Positions 1 to 6,240 of a stretch of DNA of 6,500 nucleotides are shown here, piece by piece. The notes under the pieces were generated by a model. The model was not told the origin of the DNA and ran no database searches. It saw only the letters and a program-made list of their open reading frames with translations. Each line of letters begins with the position of its first letter. Positions within the stretch are counted from its first letter, which is position 1. The translations under genes and the position numbers were made by a program. The stretch is from an uncultured Saprospiraceae bacterium. Lineage in GTDB: Bacteria > Bacteroidota > Bacteroidia > Chitinophagales > Saprospiraceae. The stretch is from positions 1 through 6,500 of the forward strand of contig CAKZLT010000233.1 of assembly GCA_937127195.1 (NCBI GenBank), read 5' to 3'.

Positions 1-30
1 AAATTTTGCCTCGTTCTCGAAAAATTTCAT
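1..30 (-). CDS. possible 5' end of a further gene, cut by the window edge
   Basis: On the minus strand an ATG at 30-28 opens ten codons without a stop before the window ends, reading MKFFENEAKF. It lies 21 bases after the stop of the hydrolase gene on the same strand, which is a typical operon spacing, and a T-rich stretch precedes it. Ten open codons are no proof of a gene and no product can be named. This may equally be non-coding sequence. Confidence 0.3.
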   Translation of the reverse strand, partial: MKFFENEAKF

Positions 31-51
31 TAAAAAAACTACTCGACACTA

Positions 52-714
52 TTAACTTGACTGACTACTTAATATAGTTCCTAAAATCAAATTGAGCTTT
101 TGAGCTTGATTTATAGCCATAAAATGCGTTCCATCTTGAATAAGGTATTGCGGATTAATTTTTTTATGAGAAAATAATAAATCACTTGTACCATTAATTT
201 GTATCAGATTAGGCGGATATTCTTCATTTTTCCAATTTCTAAACTGTTGTACCGACCAAATTTTACAATGTTTTGTAGTAGTGCTGAGCATATCTTCAAA
301 CAAATCCAAATCTTGTTCTGTGAATAATCCGAAATATTTTCCCCAATATTTTCTATATACGTGTTGATTTTCTTTTTTAAACATCAAAGAAAGCGGAAGA
401 AGCCAACTCCAGCGTATTTTATGAGGAATTTCGCTTTTTGTTTTAATACTAGCTATCTGAATAATTTGTTTGACACGTTTGAGTTTAGCGATTTCGAGAG
501 CCATTAGACCGCCAAAAGAATAACCGATAAGTGTAATATCGCCTTCATGTTTGATTTGCTCTAGAAGTCTTCGGGCATAATCTTCAATACTTTCATGTTT
601 TTTTGGGTCAATCCACCGAATAAAATGCACCGAATAATTAGGAAAGTACAATTTCATGAAAATTCGTTCATCTAATCCCATGCCGCTAATGAGATAAATT
701 GGTGGTTTGTTCAT
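52..714 (-). CDS. compact alpha/beta hydrolase (esterase/lipase-like), substrate unknown
   Basis: The 220-residue protein has the layout of a small cytoplasmic alpha/beta hydrolase. Near the N-terminus IYLISGMGLDERIF forms the first core strand and a probable oxyanion loop. The nucleophile elbow is GYSFGG with Ser66, matching GxSxGG. The acid is probably Asp178 in NGTSD and the histidine is His197 in DGTHF. Residues 95-165 are helical, rich in Trp, Tyr and Lys, and would form the lid. There is no signal peptide or membrane segment. The ATG at 714 places the first strand at the very start, as usual in the family, and its leader is A-rich without a Shine-Dalgarno sequence. The gene follows the rRNA methyltransferase gene at 93 bases on the same strand, with a perfect inverted repeat in between, so the two may share a transcript. 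The fold is clear. Motifs do not show whether it acts on esters, lipids or other acyl groups. Confidence 0.85.
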   Translation of the reverse strand: MNKPPIYLISGMGLDERIFMKLYFPNYSVHFIRWIDPKKHESIEDYARRLLEQIKHEGDITLIGYSFGGLMALEIAKLKRVKQIIQIASIKTKSEIPHKIRWSWLLPLSLMFKKENQHVYRKYWGKYFGLFTEQDLDLFEDMLSTTTKHCKIWSVQQFRNWKNEEYPPNLIQINGTSDLLFSHKKINPQYLIQDGTHFMAINQAQKLNLILGTILSSQSS

Positions 715-734
715 GATTGTATTTGTTTGTGATT

Positions 735-767
735 AGACCTTATAGATTTTCAAAATCTATAAGGTCT
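735..767. repeat. perfect 16-bp intergenic inverted repeat with a one-base centre
   Basis: AGACCTTATAGATTTT (735-750) and its exact reverse complement (752-767) flank a single C. Transcribed, it would form a stem of about 14 bp with a five-base loop. It lies between the methyltransferase gene and the hydrolase gene, both on the minus strand. No T-run follows on the minus strand (AATCACAAAC comes next) and only a short TTTG follows on the plus strand. It is therefore a poor intrinsic terminator. It more likely belongs to an abundant short intergenic palindrome of the kind common in Bacteroidota, but no second copy lies in this window. Confidence 0.75.
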
Positions 768-807
768 TTGTCAATAATTGAAACGGTTAGCTTTCAAAAA
801 GAGACAC

Positions 808-1566
808 CTAAACGTCTATTTTTACAGACATTTTTTGCCTCAATGCTTCATACAAAATAATTCCAGTAGCAACAGAGACATTCAAAGAATCCGTCTTGCC
901 AACTTGTGGAATGATAAAAGTTTCATCTACCGATTTTAATAAATATTTACTCACACCTTGACCTTCTGCGCCTACAATTACAGCAGTTGGCATATTAAAA
1001 TCAACCTCCATTAATGGCTTAGTAGCTTTCAAATCAGAACCCAAAACTTGCCAATCTGTATTTTGTAAATGAGCAATTAACTGAGCCAAACTATTGATAC
1101 GCCCAATTTTCATCTTCGTCAAAGCTCCCGCAGATGCCTTAATTGACTCGGCATTGATAGGCGCACTTCCTTTATGTTGAATGATTAAAGCATTTGCACC
1201 AGCACATTCTGCACTTCTCGCAATTGCACCAAAATTTCTTACGTCAGTTACACCATCCAATATAACAACTAGCGGATTTTTAATTCTTTTAAGAATACCA
1301 TTACAAAGAGATTCTGCTACGTGATACTTCGTGTGCGAAATATAAGCCGCAATTCCTTGATGGTTATTGGTCGTAATTTTGTTGAATTTTTCCTTTGGAA
1401 CATATTGTAATTGAAACAATTTCTTCTTGCTCAATTCTCTTAATTCCAATTCAATGTCATTATTTGTACCTGTTAATATAAGTACCTTATCTATACTTTT
1501 ATCAGATTTTAGAGCTTCCAGTACAGGATGACGACCATATATAAGCATATCAGCATTCGTTGCCAT
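808..1566 (-). CDS. rlmB: 23S rRNA (guanosine-2'-O-)-methyltransferase, RlmB/TrmH (SpoU) family
   Basis: This 252-residue SPOUT-class enzyme uses S-adenosylmethionine for 2'-O-methylation of a ribose in RNA. In RlmB the target is G2251 of 23S rRNA in the ribosomal P-loop. An N-terminal RNA-binding domain (about 8-76) opens with YGRHPVLEAL and ends with HQGIAAY. The catalytic knotted domain follows. Motif 1 is LDGVTDVRNFGAIARSAECA (103-122) with Asn111 and Arg117, and SAGAL lies at 145-149. Motif 2 is VIVGAEGQGVS (196-206). Motif 3 is IPQVGKTDSLNVSVATG (219-235), which forms the knot and the cofactor site. Length and domain order fit RlmB. The N-terminal domain argues against the tRNA enzyme TrmH, although substrate assignment in this family from sequence alone is not certain. 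The ATG at 1566 sits about 35 bases from a promoter box; Met7 is an alternative start that would leave the conserved YGRHPV intact. Confidence 0.93.
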   Translation of the reverse strand: MATNADMLIYGRHPVLEALKSDKSIDKVLILTGTNNDIELELRELSKKKLFQLQYVPKEKFNKITTNNHQGIAAYISHTKYHVAESLCNGILKRIKNPLVVILDGVTDVRNFGAIARSAECAGANALIIQHKGSAPINAESIKASAGALTKMKIGRINSLAQLIAHLQNTDWQVLGSDLKATKPLMEVDFNMPTAVIVGAEGQGVSKYLLKSVDETFIIPQVGKTDSLNVSVATGIILYEALRQKMSVKIDV

Positions 1567-1600
1567 ATTGTTTTCTTATCTTTTTTATAAAATGATAGGG

Positions 1601-1608
1601 CAAAGATA
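1601..1608 (-). promoter_or_regulatory. Bacteroidota-type -7 promoter box for the rRNA methyltransferase gene
   Basis: Read on the minus strand, positions 1608-1601 are TATCTTTG, a full match to the TAnnTTTG element recognised by the primary sigma factor of Bacteroidota. Transcription would start a few bases downstream, leaving a leader of about 30 bases before the ATG at 1566. No TTG-type -33 element is seen at the expected distance, so the promoter would rely on the -7 box. A downstream hydrolase may be read from the same start. Confidence 0.6.
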
Positions 1609-1769
1609 AGGCTTCTTAAATAAATCCTATGATAGAGTTGCTAAAAAAGCACTTTAGAAAAATGTTATTGAAAAAATTAAGTATATAATGTTTATTTTTA
1701 ATGTCTAAAATTTCATTTCACATAATAAACAAATACATTTTTTTATAAAAAAAGAAAAAACAAACCAAG

Positions 1770-2315
1770 ATGAAACAAACACAACTACTATTGATTTTCT
1801 TTTTAATATTTCAAACGAGTTCCTCTTACGGACAAACAGACTCTACAACTGAAGTTTCTGGCGTTTTGAAGGCTTTGGAAAAGGGAACAGCTAATGTATC
1901 GGGCTTAAATTCAACACTTGATGATTGGAAAAAAACAATGGCAAAAGAGTTTGAAAATGAACAAAAAGCCATTGATGCAGAGCGCAAAAGGCTTGATATA
2001 ATCAAGCAAGAACTGGATAAAGATAATCACAGAGAAGCTCAAATGTTATACGACGAATGGACTGCTCGTTCTCAGGCAAATACCAAATTGATGCAAGGTC
2101 GGGAGTTATTACATGAACGAGAGTTATCTCTTGAAATGAAGAAAATGACCTTTGGAAATCAACTCAAACAAGCAGAACAAAAATTATTGAGTACCGTAGC
2201 GAATGAGCTTCAAGAGCAGTTGAATTACCATAATCAGCAAATGGAATCTCTTAAAAAGCAATTGAAAGATATAGAGCGTCTCAAAAAAATGGCAGAAGAA
2301 AATGCTAATAACTAA
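1770..2315 (+). CDS. exported coiled-coil protein of unknown function
   Basis: I do not recognise this 181-residue protein. Residues 1-21 form a signal peptide: a short charged start (MKQ), the hydrophobic core LLLIFFLIF, then a small polar stretch SSSYGQ with likely cleavage near residue 21. There is no lipobox cysteine, so a soluble periplasmic protein is expected. From about 50 to the end it is almost entirely charged helix with heptad spacing (WKKTMAKEFENEQKAIDAER, then a second block about 110-175 ending in repeated LKKQLKDIERLKKMAEE). This suggests two coiled-coil segments. It resembles Skp/OmpH-type chaperones only in being small, exported and coiled, and I see no OmpH signature. The gene is divergent from the rRNA methyltransferase gene, with 203 bases between. 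A weak TACATTTT box at 1734-1741 lies about 28 bases before the ATG. A palindromic element begins directly after its stop codon. Confidence 0.85.
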   Translation: MKQTQLLLIFFLIFQTSSSYGQTDSTTEVSGVLKALEKGTANVSGLNSTLDDWKKTMAKEFENEQKAIDAERKRLDIIKQELDKDNHREAQMLYDEWTARSQANTKLMQGRELLHERELSLEMKKMTFGNQLKQAEQKLLSTVANELQEQLNYHNQQMESLKKQLKDIERLKKMAEENANN

Positions 2316-2316
2316 C

Positions 2317-2513
2317 GTTACGGAAGGCTTTAGTGAAGAAAAATAAATAACTAGCACCATTCTACTTTTTCTTTGTTCTATTTAAAAGCACTAAAAAAAT
2401 GAACCGTAGCGGTGCTATGCTTAATTTTTTAAGCACTTTTAAATAAAAAAATAAAGTTGTATAATGGTGCAACTTATTTATTTTTCTTCACTTAGAATAT
2501 AGCTTTGCGTAAC
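2317..2513. mobile_element. 197-bp MITE-like long imperfect palindrome, GTTACG termini
   Basis: The ends are GTTACGG (2317) and GCGTAAC (to 2513). From both ends inwards the arms match with small gaps: GTGAAGAAAAATAAATAA with CACCATT on the left (2333 onwards) mirrors the right arm (to 2492), then TTTAAAAGCACT mirrors AAGTGCTTAAA-type sequence around 2431-2443. The centre is GAACCGTAGCGGTGCTATG (2401-2419). No reading frame of note lies within, so it cannot move by itself. It begins one base after the stop of the coiled-coil gene. A clear target duplication is not visible. A 49-base stretch of the right arm is repeated exactly in inverse orientation at 6403-6451, which shows it is a dispersed family. 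It could also be called a large REP-type palindrome. Confidence 0.75.
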
Positions 2514-2564
2514 AAATATTGTTCAGAAGCTCACTTGATTTAGGATAGGGCGAATTTTTTTCAG

Positions 2565-2615
2565 AAAGAATGACTAGAAAATGATGAGAATACATTTTCT
2601 AGTCATTCTTTTTTT
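2565..2615 (+). terminator. strong hairpin followed by a T-run, probable intrinsic terminator
   Basis: A perfect 19-bp inverted repeat (2565-2583 with 2593-2611) encloses the nine-base loop ATGAGAATA. The stem ends in a run of seven T (2609-2615) on the plus strand. The stem is AT-rich but very long. On the minus strand no T-run directly follows the stem, so it works best for plus-strand transcripts coming from the coiled-coil gene. It also insulates the membrane hydroxylase gene that starts 54 bases later. It lies about 250 bases from the stop it would serve, because the 197-bp palindromic element sits in between. Confidence 0.65.
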
Positions 2616-2669
2616 AATTCCTCTTTAACTTTCCTTATTATTAGCGATTTTCCAACCAAATCCAACTTT

Positions 2670-3935
2670 ATGGAAAGCTATGCAACTATACTTAATTATG
2701 CAATTCTGTTTTTTACAGTATTGATTATTATTGAATTTATAGCCAGCTTGCTACTCAAAAAAAACGTTAATTACAGTTTAGATACCATTTCGAGCTTAAG
2801 TTCAGGTATGACCAATACACTCAAGGATGTCTTAGGATTAGGTATTGTCATACTGAGTTATCGCTGGATGTACGAATTTGCAGTATTTCAAATTGAATCC
2901 ACGATACTATTATATATCATTGGTTTTATCCTAATAGACTTTTCTGCCTATTGGTCACATCGCTGGAATCACGAAATTAATATTATGTGGAATCGCCATA
3001 TTATCCATCATAGTAGCGAAGAGTTTAATCTTTCGGCGGCACTTCGACAAAGCATTTCTGGAATTGTAGGCGTTTATTTTTTCTTATCTATTCCGATGGC
3101 AATTGTAGGAATTCCACCTGGAATTATTGGCATTATCGCACCTTTACATCTTTTTGCCCAGTTTTGGTATCACACTCGTTTGATTAATAAAATGGGGTTT
3201 TTAGAAAAAATAATTGTTACGCCTTCACATCACCGAGTGCATCACGCTATCAATCCGCAATATTTAGACAAAAATTACGCAGCAGTTTTTATAATTTGGG
3301 ATAGGCTGTTTGGGACTTTTCAAGAAGAAATAGATGCTGTACCACCTGTTTATGGTGTCAAAAGACCTGTAAATACCTGGAACCCTATTTTGATTAATTG
3401 GATGCACGCTTGGCAAATACTCAAAGATGCTTGGTATGCCCAAAACTGGAAAGATAAATTTAGAATTTGGTTTATGCCAACAGGTTGGAGACCTGCTGAT
3501 GTTGCCGAACGATTTCCGATTTTCTATTATAAAGAGGACGTTTACCAACAAAAAAAATACAGAACTTGCATTAATACCTTTTTATTAGGTTGGTTTTGGT
3601 TTCAATTAACGTTTCATATTTTGATGGAAATGTATTTATTTAATCAAATAGCAGATTTTAATTATGACCAAATTTTGCTTTACGGTGTATTTTTGGCTAT
3701 TTCTATTTTCGCTTATACGACATTGATGGATAGGCATTTATTGGCAATTCCTATTGAGTTGATAAAAATGGCGTTAGGTTTTTATTTACTAAAAATGATG
3801 AATGGTTGGTATGGTTTAGATAATTATTTTGCTTATGCTTCATGGTGTTTTGGAGGTTATTTAGTGCTTTCAATGAGCATAACTTTGTATTATTCTTTGG
3901 TTAAAAAAAAACTTCAAACCGTGGTAACTAACTAA
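2670..3935 (+). CDS. alkylglycerol monooxygenase-like membrane hydroxylase (fatty acid hydroxylase/sterol desaturase superfamily)
   Basis: This 421-residue integral membrane protein carries the histidine boxes that hold the di-iron centre of the superfamily. They are HRWNH (97-101, HX3H), HIIHH (110-114, HX2HH) and HHRVHH (187-192), with His160 and His168 in between. The sequence around them, HEINIMWNRHIIHHSSEEFN then LSAALRQS, and later TPSHHRVHHAINPQYLDKNY and IIWDRLFGTF, resembles animal alkylglycerol monooxygenase (TMEM195), which cleaves ether lipids with a tetrahydropterin cofactor. The length is also close, with a region at 233-275 (PVNTWNP to PTGW) typical of that branch rather than of short sterol desaturases. 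Hydrophobic segments lie near 7-29, 50-66, 78-95, 130-166, 300-325, 335-352, 360-376 and 388-410. The ATG at 2670 directly precedes the first one. No pterin or lipid gene adjoins it, so substrate and cofactor are inferred from family likeness only. Confidence 0.88.
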   Translation: MESYATILNYAILFFTVLIIIEFIASLLLKKNVNYSLDTISSLSSGMTNTLKDVLGLGIVILSYRWMYEFAVFQIESTILLYIIGFILIDFSAYWSHRWNHEINIMWNRHIIHHSSEEFNLSAALRQSISGIVGVYFFLSIPMAIVGIPPGIIGIIAPLHLFAQFWYHTRLINKMGFLEKIIVTPSHHRVHHAINPQYLDKNYAAVFIIWDRLFGTFQEEIDAVPPVYGVKRPVNTWNPILINWMHAWQILKDAWYAQNWKDKFRIWFMPTGWRPADVAERFPIFYYKEDVYQQKKYRTCINTFLLGWFWFQLTFHILMEMYLFNQIADFNYDQILLYGVFLAISIFAYTTLMDRHLLAIPIELIKMALGFYLLKMMNGWYGLDNYFAYASWCFGGYLVLSMSITLYYSLVKKKLQTVVTN

Positions 3936-3988
3936 TGCCGCTTTTAATAGTCGGGCGACGAAGCTCGTCGCGCTACGGTGACGGCATT
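3934..3988. repeat. REP-like GC-rich hairpin overlapping the hydroxylase stop codon
   Basis: AATGCCG (3934-3940) pairs with CGGCATT (3982-3988), enclosing an inner hairpin GCGACGA-AGC-TCGTCGC (3955-3971) followed by GCTACG. The outer arm starts inside the TAA stop codon. Bases 3937-3977 match the reverse complement of 6274-6314 with two mismatches in 41, so this is a dispersed repeat. Its core is far richer in GC than its surroundings. No T-run follows, so it is not a classical terminator, though it could protect the 3' end of the messenger RNA or slow polymerase. Confidence 0.75.
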
Positions 3989-4093
3989 TCGTAGGCTTTA
4001 TTCTAAAAATAAAAAACGAGAATAATAGTGCGTTCTTTTTGTAATCCTGCTTGCCTGTCTTAATTTTATATTTTTAAAATAAAAAACAAAAAA

Positions 4094-4630
4094 ATGGATA
4101 ATATAGATAATTTATTAGGTATCGGTTCTCGTATTCGACATGATTCTTATGGTCATGGAGTTATCATCAAATTGAATTACAATAACTATGAAGTATGTTT
4201 TATAGATTATGGTATCAAAGAATTTGCTAAGAAATTTGATAGTTGGCAAGTTATAGAACGCATTGAACCAGAGGATAGCATGACTTTTTCAAAAATGGAA
4301 CGTTCGTTAGTTTCTATTCTTAAAAAATGGTCAGACGTTAGCGAAATCATACCATTGGGAGATAAGTGGAAAAAAGGTAAAATGATACTCAAACCTTATG
4401 AAGATGATTTAAAACCAAAGGAAATAGAAATTGAAACATTCTTTCATAAAATTGTTATGGTTCGTGATCGTGTTCGTGTAATGGAGCAACGTATCAATAG
4501 TAGCAAAAACTTGAATGATGAAGAAAAAATTAATCTTCAACAATACATTTCAAGAATATATGGTAGTTTGACCACTTTTAATGTGCTTTTTAAATATAAA
4601 GAACACCAATTCAAGGGTGGAGGGAAATAG
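4094..4630 (+). CDS. hypothetical protein with N-terminal Tudor/SH3-like domain and helical C-terminus
   Basis: The 178-residue protein has no signal peptide or membrane segment and should be cytoplasmic. Residues 8-56 (GIGSRIRHDSYGHGVIIK, then VCFIDYGIKEF) follow the pattern G-x-RV-x-H-x-x-[FY]-G-x-GVI and VxFxxxGxK. This is the small beta-barrel at the C-terminus of UvrD/PcrA-type helicases and, more loosely, of CarD-like proteins, where it contacts RNA polymerase or nucleic acid. Residues 65-175 are mostly helical and charged. They include a stretch LKPKEIEIETFFHKIVMVRD (106-125) and a closing block NLQQYISRIYGSLTTFNVLF (147-166) that look tightly conserved, but I know of no assigned function. 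There is no nuclease or ATPase motif. The ATG is preceded by a purely A-rich leader. A free-standing Tudor-like protein suggests a nucleic-acid or transcription partner; this is inference from fold likeness. Confidence 0.85.
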   Translation: MDNIDNLLGIGSRIRHDSYGHGVIIKLNYNNYEVCFIDYGIKEFAKKFDSWQVIERIEPEDSMTFSKMERSLVSILKKWSDVSEIIPLGDKWKKGKMILKPYEDDLKPKEIEIETFFHKIVMVRDRVRVMEQRINSSKNLNDEEKINLQQYISRIYGSLTTFNVLFKYKEHQFKGGGK

Positions 4631-4643
4631 TTTTTTAATTAAC

Positions 4644-4668
4644 AATTAATAATTAATAATTAATAATT
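4644..4668. repeat. AATTAAT heptamer tandem repeat
   Basis: The heptamer AATTAAT is repeated about 3.6 times without mismatch, after a related TTAATTAAC stretch. It lies 14 bases after the stop of the Tudor-like gene and about 55 bases before the ATG of the lipoprotein gene. The tract is bendable and easily melted, and may vary in copy number between strains. Between it and the ATG a weak TAATTTTT box (4705-4712) could serve as a -7 element, but this is not convincing. Confidence 0.7.
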
Positions 4669-4723
4669 CTTTTGTAGCGTGAAGTTTTTTCAATTATAAA
4701 TTGATAATTTTTAACAAATTTTA

Positions 4724-6061
4724 ATGAAAAATACGGCTTTAGTATTCCTAGCAATTATGATGAGTACGACTTTTAATAGTTGTGTATTTGAAGGGCGATT
4801 TGAAGGATTAGCGCCTGGGCCTTGGAGAGCTTCATTATTGTTGGATGGTAGAAAAGGCGAACAAGCAAGTAGTAAGAAGTCTAAGTACTCTTTAGAAATC
4901 CAAAAATTTAAATTTGAAGAAGTTTCAGAAGGCGAATTGCCTTTTATTTTTGAAGTAACGCATACGTCTATGGATAGTTTTTTTATAGAAATTATCAATG
5001 GCGAAGAGCGAATTAAAGTGCCAACGGAACACATTTCTTATTATAGAGATAAATCGAATGGACACAATAATTTACGAATTGATTTTCCGCATTATGACGC
5101 TTATATTCAAGGTCGATTTGAGGAAAATGTATTTGAAGGTGAGTATATTTTGACGACCAAAGATGATTATTCTATTCCTTTTGTAGCCAAACAAGGACAA
5201 AATTATCGCTTTAGTCAGTTGCGTAAATCGCCTAAAATGGATGTTTCTGGCGAATGGGAAGTGACTTTTGGACTGGATACAGATGAGCCATATAAGGCAA
5301 TTGGAGAGTTCAAACAAGATGGAAATTACTTAACAGGTACATTCTTAACAGAGACAGGCAATTATCGTTATCTGGAAGGAACGATACAAGCAGACAGATT
5401 ATATCTTTCGACTTTTGATGGTTCTCATGCCTTTTTGTTTGAGGCAAAAGTCATGGAAGATAGTAGTTTGATAGGTTCATTTCGTTCGGGGAATCATTAT
5501 CGAACACTTTGGGAAGCGAAGCGCAATTCTAATGTTGAGTTAGCTAGTGAATATGAATTGACTTACTTAAAAGAAGGGTATGACGAACTAGCATTTTCGT
5601 TTCCAAACACGGAGAATAAACCTGTTTCTTTGAAAGATGAGGCTTATGATGGAAAGGTTAAAATCGTTCAGATTTTGGGTACATGGTGTCCAAACTGTGG
5701 AGATGAAACGATGTTTTTGTCAGATTATTTGAATAAAAATAAGAACGAAAATTTGGCGGTAATTGGGTTAGCATACGAAAGACATAGCGAATTTGATAAA
5801 GCCGCAGCGGCTGTTAATCGAATGAAAAAACGTTTTGATGTGCCTTATGAAATGTTAATTGCAGGGACTTCTTCTAAGATAGAAGCTGCCAAAACATTGC
5901 CAATGCTCAATGCAATTATTTCTTATCCGACGATGATTTTTATTGGTAAAAAAGGAAAAGTACGTAAAATCCATACTGGCTTTGCTGGACCTGCGACGAG
6001 TAAGTATGATGATTTTAAGAAAGAGTTTGAAGAAACCGTTGAATTATTATTAAATGAGTAG
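4724..6061 (+). CDS. lipoprotein with C-terminal thioredoxin-fold domain (TlpA/ResA family)
   Basis: The 445-residue protein starts with a lipoprotein signal, MKNTALVFLAIMMSTTFNSC, with Cys20 as the acylated residue. It is expected to be anchored to the inner or outer membrane and to face the periplasm. Residues 22-165 form a beta-rich region of unknown name beginning FEGRFEGLAPGPWRASLLLD. Residues 174-266 (SGEWEVTFG, then GTFLTETGNYRYLEGTI, then FRSGNHYRTLWEAKR) look like a small beta-barrel that could bind a ligand. From about 285 to the end comes a thioredoxin domain of the TlpA/ResA/AhpC-TSA type. It has the redox motif WCPNC (Cys322, Cys325), the cis-proline Pro402 in SYPTMIF, and the late GKVRKIHTGFAGP strand. 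It probably reduces or isomerises disulfides of exported proteins, as in cytochrome c maturation, but no cytochrome gene adjoins. The ATG at 4724 is chosen because it gives a complete signal peptide; Met12 and Met13 would destroy it. Confidence 0.9.
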   Translation: MKNTALVFLAIMMSTTFNSCVFEGRFEGLAPGPWRASLLLDGRKGEQASSKKSKYSLEIQKFKFEEVSEGELPFIFEVTHTSMDSFFIEIINGEERIKVPTEHISYYRDKSNGHNNLRIDFPHYDAYIQGRFEENVFEGEYILTTKDDYSIPFVAKQGQNYRFSQLRKSPKMDVSGEWEVTFGLDTDEPYKAIGEFKQDGNYLTGTFLTETGNYRYLEGTIQADRLYLSTFDGSHAFLFEAKVMEDSSLIGSFRSGNHYRTLWEAKRNSNVELASEYELTYLKEGYDELAFSFPNTENKPVSLKDEAYDGKVKIVQILGTWCPNCGDETMFLSDYLNKNKNENLAVIGLAYERHSEFDKAAAAVNRMKKRFDVPYEMLIAGTSSKIEAAKTLPMLNAIISYPTMIFIGKKGKVRKIHTGFAGPATSKYDDFKKEFEETVELLLNE

Positions 6062-6097
6062 TGACTTAAAAAGGATTTGAACGTTTTATTAATTGAT

Positions 6098-6187
6098 GTT
6101 ACGCAAAAGTACTTTTGTTAGTAACATGGAAACCTCGGTGGTTTCCATACACCAAGCAAAAGGCTAAACTACAAAGTCTTGCGTAAC
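6098..6187. mobile_element. 90-bp MITE-like element with GTTACGCAA termini and internal hairpin
   Basis: The perfect terminal inverted repeats GTTACGCAA (6098-6106) and TTGCGTAAC (6179-6187) continue inwards imperfectly (CTTTTGTTAGT against CTTTGTAGT). In the centre ATGGAAACC (6126-6134) and GGTTTCCAT (6140-6148) form a perfect 9-bp stem with the loop TCGGT. AAAAGTACTTTT (6105-6116) is a further small palindrome. The termini agree with those of the 197-bp element at 2317-2513 (right end TTTGCGTAAC), so the two may be mobilised by the same transposase. The element lies 36 bases after the stop of the lipoprotein gene and codes for nothing visible. Confidence 0.7.
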
Positions 6188-6240
6188 GTGAGTTATTAAG
6201 TAGTTATTTGAAATCATACAAAATGCAATAGTTTGACTTC

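Noticed and set aside
769..774. TTGACA on the minus strand before the hydrolase gene, suggesting a -35 box
   Set aside because: No matching -10 or TAnnTTTG box lies at a suitable distance; the next TATA-like sequence is only about seven bases away and within the palindrome. Bacteroidota also do not use the TTGACA consensus.
2316..2669. Possible small RNA or CRISPR-like array in the gap because of repeated motifs
   Set aside because: The repetition is an inverted, not a direct, repeat and has no regular spacers. It is better explained as a MITE-like palindrome plus a terminator.
3997..4025. TTATTCT / AGAATAA inverted repeat downstream of the hydroxylase gene as terminator
   Set aside because: It has only seven AT-rich pairs, a 14-base A-rich loop and no following T-run, so chance is likely in such sequence.
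4051..4074. TTG (4051-4053) plus TATATTTT (4067-4074) as a promoter for the Tudor-like gene
   Set aside because: The spacing is only 13 bases against roughly 19-21 expected, and the final G of the -7 box is missing.
4711..5034. Antisense open frame of 107 codons over the lipoprotein gene
   Set aside because: It lies opposite the signal peptide and first domain of a well-supported gene and shows no protein-like motif. The same applies to antisense frames at 3264-3551, 4207-4392 and 5072-5317.
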